This document shows positions 27,672 through 29,884 of a stretch of 29,884 nt of DNA, piece after piece. Below the pieces are notes generated by a model. That model was given only the letters and a program-made list of their open reading frames with translations. It did not search any database and had not been told where the DNA came from. The stretch is from Labilithrix sp. (GTDB lineage: Bacteria; Myxococcota; Polyangia; Polyangiales; Polyangiaceae). Position 1 is the stretch's first letter. Every line of letters begins with the position of its first letter. The DNA is taken from contig JAQBQL010000116.1 in assembly GCA_028287035.1 (NCBI GenBank), positions 1-29,884 on the forward strand, in the 5' to 3' direction. A program made the translations under genes and the position numbers.

Positions 27672-29342
27672 TCAGTCGGCGTGATAGACGACGCGCTCCC
27701 ACGTCGCGTCGCTGTTCAGCCACATCGTGTCGCCGCAGCGGAAGCCGCCGCTGTATGCGGCGAGGGTGTGCCAGCTGAGGTGGAGCGGGCCCGGCGCGGT
27801 GTCCCCCTGGTTCCGCGAGATCGTGTCGCCCGGCGGCGCGAACCCCATCGAGTAGTTGTCGTTGAAGTACCAGCCCACGCCGTTCGCCACGTGCATGACG
27901 TTGCTGCTGCCGGTGTCGAAGAACACGTCGGCGCGCGGAGCGTACGCGGCGAGGGTGAGCGTCGTGGCGCCGGTCGCACGGCACGCGAGCATGACGTTCG
28001 CCTTGGTGCAGGCGGCCACGATCTCCTGCGAGAGCTGACCATCGTTCTTGGCGTAGGTGTCGAGGTAGCACTGCGTCCAGCCGGCGAGTGAAGCGACCGG
28101 CAGGTTCTGCTGGATGCCGGTGAAGGACTTGAAGGGGCTGCACGTCACGGCCACGCTGGTGATGTCGGCCGCGGCGACGGTGCCGGCCCCCGTGGCGACC
28201 GCGCAGGACTGGCCCGCGGGCTGCGTGAGCACCGTCACGGCGTATGGCTTGCCGCTCGCGACCTTCGTCGCGAAGCTGAACGCGCCGTTCGTCGTGACGC
28301 TCAGGTTGTCCCCGAGGTTGTCCTGCAGGACCACGGTGCCGGCGGTGAGACCGGTGACGGTGCCGCCGATCTTGTACGTGTTCGTGGTGCACGCCACCGT
28401 GACGTCGGCGGCGTCGGCGGCGCCCACCGTGCCGCTACCCTTGGTGACCGCGCAGGTCTGGGCGGGCGACGTCGGCTGCGTTGCAACGGTCACGGCATAG
28501 AGCTGACCGCTGTCGATGGGCGTCGCGAACTCGTAGGTGCCGTCGGCGGCCACGGTCAGCGGGTCGCCCGCGTTGTTCTTCAGCACGAGCCCTGCGCCCG
28601 CGACGCCGGTGACGGCGACTTTGATCTTGAACTTGTTCGTCACGCAGGCGAGCGCGACGTCGGTGACGTTCGCCGCGGCCACGATGCCGCTCGGGCTCGC
28701 GAGCGTGCACACCTGACTCGGCACCGCGGGCTGCGTCTTGATCGTGACGGCGTACGGCGCCCCGGTCTCGAGGCCCGTCGCGAACGCGAACTTCCCGAGG
28801 GCGCTCACGGTGAGCTCGTCGACCCCGTTGTTCTGCAGGATCGCGCTGCCGAGAAGGCCCGTCGCGGTGCCGCCGACCGTGAACTTGTTGGCGGTGCAGT
28901 TGACCATCACGCTCGTCAGGTTCGCGGACCCGACGCTGCCGCTCTCGCCGCTCACCGAGCAGGTCTGGTTGGCGGGCTGAGCCTTGATGGTGACGTCGAA
29001 CGCGCTGCCGGTCGTGAGCTTCTTCGCAAAGGCGAACGCGCCGTCGGCCTTGACGGCGAGGTCGTCGCCCGCGTTGTTCTGGAGGACGAGACCGGCGCCG
29101 GTCAGGCCGCTCGTCGTGCCTCCGACGGTGTAGGTCAGCGCCGGCGGAGGTGCCGCCTCGGGGCTGCCGCCGTCGGTCGCGCCGTCCGTCGCATTCACGC
29201 CCGCGTCCGTGCTGGGCGGAACCTTCGTGCCATCCACGTCGGTGCGGGGATCGGTTCCCTCGCTGCTCGAGTCGCTGCTTCCACACGCGACCGCCATGAG
29301 GGCGAGCGCTACGAATCCGAGGCCGAGCCGAGATTGGTTCAT
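27672..29342 (-). CDS. Lipoprotein with four tandem repeats and a conserved-looking C-terminal domain
   Basis: 556 aa. The signal peptide (MNQSRLGLGFVALALMAVAC) gives lipid cysteine C20, followed by a Ser/Asp/Thr-rich stalk to about residue 70. Four repeats of about 83 residues follow (71-153, 154-237, 238-322, 323-403). Each has the order VGGTxxGL, LQNN-like, DxLxV, FAFA, YAVTxxTQP and TCxV...V.C, with a conserved cysteine pair, suggesting beta-sandwich modules. Residues 404-556 form a different domain (GIQQNLPVASLAGWTQCY, APRADVFFDTGSSN, NGVGWYFNDNYSMGFAPPGD, GGFRCGDTMWLNS) that I have seen in exported proteins of environmental bacteria but cannot name. Probably surface-exposed; function unknown. 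ATG at 29342, 6 nt after a TAGCGT element. Confidence 0.87.
   Translation of the reverse strand: MNQSRLGLGFVALALMAVACGSSDSSSEGTDPRTDVDGTKVPPSTDAGVNATDGATDGGSPEAAPPPALTYTVGGTTSGLTGAGLVLQNNAGDDLAVKADGAFAFAKKLTTGSAFDVTIKAQPANQTCSVSGESGSVGSANLTSVMVNCTANKFTVGGTATGLLGSAILQNNGVDELTVSALGKFAFATGLETGAPYAVTIKTQPAVPSQVCTLASPSGIVAAANVTDVALACVTNKFKIKVAVTGVAGAGLVLKNNAGDPLTVAADGTYEFATPIDSGQLYAVTVATQPTSPAQTCAVTKGSGTVGAADAADVTVACTTNTYKIGGTVTGLTAGTVVLQDNLGDNLSVTTNGAFSFATKVASGKPYAVTVLTQPAGQSCAVATGAGTVAAADITSVAVTCSPFKSFTGIQQNLPVASLAGWTQCYLDTYAKNDGQLSQEIVAACTKANVMLACRATGATTLTLAAYAPRADVFFDTGSSNVMHVANGVGWYFNDNYSMGFAPPGDTISRNQGDTAPGPLHLSWHTLAAYSGGFRCGDTMWLNSDATWERVVYHAD
28134..29132. repeat. Four in-frame tandem repeats of about 250 bp
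   Basis: The four protein modules are encoded in tandem and have diverged in sequence, so the repeat is old rather than a recent expansion. The module boundaries fall after each second conserved cysteine. Confidence 0.85.
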
Positions 29343-29348
29343 GGTGCG

Positions 29349-29354
29349 ACGCTA
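29349..29354 (-). promoter_or_regulatory. Putative -10 element of the repeat lipoprotein gene
   Basis: TAGCGT on the minus strand, identical to the -10 at 18665, ending 6 nt before the ATG at 29342. No -35 is found at 16-18 nt; a TTGACG lies 31 nt upstream, too far for a standard promoter. Confidence 0.35.
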
Positions 29355-29431
29355 TGAGAGCCGTCTCCGAGAAGTCTCCGCGGATCGTCAAATGCGTGAC
29401 GTTTCGTCGCAGATCGTGTGGGCATCACTGA

Positions 29432-29443
29432 CGCTACGTAGCG
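29432..29443. promoter_or_regulatory. Perfect 12-bp palindrome, possible operator
   Basis: CGCTACGTAGCG is perfectly self-complementary and lies in the 224-bp gap between the repeat lipoprotein gene and the end of the PEGA-like gene. It is about 90 bp upstream of the lipoprotein start. It could be a protein-binding site; nothing else was found in the gap. Confidence 0.3.
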
Positions 29444-29566
29444 ACGCAGCAGCGACGTGCTCCACGCAACTCTGCGCGATCGTGGAGGACACGCAGCGCC
29501 CACCAGACCCGCACGTCACCACGCCTTCGCGGACACGTGGGGGAGCGGCGGCGATGTCGGGAGCCG

Positions 29567-29884
29567 TCAGCGCTGGATGCGGACGGTGGGCGACGCGCCC
29601 GTGAACTCGGCGCGGACGGTGACCTTCTCGCCTGCCTTCACGCTGAAGCGCTCACCGCGGCTCTCGCCGGTCGGATCGAACTGGAACCGCACGTCGTGCT
29701 GCCCCGGATCGAGGCTGACGCGTACCGGCGTTGCGCCACGCGAGGCCCCGTCGATCGCGACGCGGGTCCCTGGCTCGCCGAGGAGCTGGACGAGCGCCCG
29801 GCCCGCCTTCTCGCCTCCGCCCGCCGCGACCACGGGTGTCGCCGGGGCCCGCACCACCGCCGGCGCGCTGGTGGGCGGCGGCGC
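29567..29884 (-). CDS. PEGA-like domain protein, C-terminal part (5' end outside window)
   Basis: 106 codons are visible, open through the last base of the window; the start is not in view. A Pro/Ala-rich linker precedes a domain of about 65 residues: LLGEPGTRVAIDGASRGATP, VRVSLDPGQHDVRFQF and FSVKAGEKVTVRAEFTG. This follows the PEGA pattern (G-x-x-V-x-I-D-G...TP...L-x-x-G-x-H-x-V). In myxobacteria such domains often end serine/threonine kinases or envelope proteins, so the missing N-terminus decides its role. A GTG at 29857 is internal to the linker and is unlikely to be the true start. Confidence 0.78.
   Translation of the reverse strand, partial: APPPTSAPAVVRAPATPVVAAGGGEKAGRALVQLLGEPGTRVAIDGASRGATPVRVSLDPGQHDVRFQFDPTGESRGERFSVKAGEKVTVRAEFTGASPTVRIQR

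Overview
This window (about 70% G+C by eye) looks like chromosomal DNA of a myxobacterium-type organism (Myxococcota, probably class Polyangia). The grounds are very GC-rich codons, frequent GTG/TTG starts, lipoproteins with Gly-Ser-Thr stalks, calcium-loop propeller proteins, and many exported proteins of unknown role. This placement is inference from gene style; no rRNA or marker gene is present. No mobile element, CRISPR array, tRNA or prophage was seen. Coding density is high: no gene-free stretch exceeds 300 bases, and the longest (29343-29566) holds only one short palindrome.

Layout. 1-8230 (minus strand): a run reading right to left of gltB and gltD (both subunits of NADPH glutamate synthase), a membrane-anchored helix-hairpin-helix/coiled-coil protein, and the ATPase half of an Hsp70 protein cut by the window edge. 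8321-10711 (plus): a membrane-anchored DUF2314 protein and a sugar-nucleotide epimerase. 10769-17818 (plus): an envelope block of a class A penicillin-binding protein, a secreted beta-propeller protein overlapping it by 4 nt, a Tat-exported solute-binding protein overlapping that gene, and a NtrY-like histidine kinase with no response regulator nearby. 17852-18616: a queuosine-precursor transporter. 18679-20177: a small basic unknown protein translationally coupled to an exported parvulin. 20125-20886 (minus): rnc, whose 3' end overlaps the parvulin gene antisense. 21023-22600 (plus): two membrane proteins, each with an N-terminal four-cysteine metal-binding knuckle. 22614-23949 (minus): a cytochrome P460-like exported protein and a Kazal-type lipoprotein on a Gly/Ser/Thr stalk. 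24012-24578 (plus): trmL. 24582-25748 (minus): a glutaryl-CoA dehydrogenase-like enzyme. 25904-27598 (plus): a phospholipase D-fold lipoprotein. 27672-29342 (minus): a lipoprotein with four tandem repeats. 29567-29884 (minus): the C-terminus of a PEGA-like protein cut by the window end.

How it fits together. Cytoplasmic housekeeping functions (GOGAT, RNase III, TrmL, GCDH, queuosine salvage) alternate with a large set of envelope and surface proteins. The most striking regulatory pattern is that many genes lack a Shine-Dalgarno and instead carry a TAnnnT -10-like hexamer 6-12 nt before the start codon. This suggests leaderless or near-leaderless transcription. Most convergent gene pairs are packed end to end or overlap; only one has a clear terminator hairpin. 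No single unmistakable new system was found. The best candidates for follow-up are the PBP1A/propeller/binding-protein/kinase block, the HhH-membrane-coiled-coil protein beside Hsp70, and the rnc antisense overlap.
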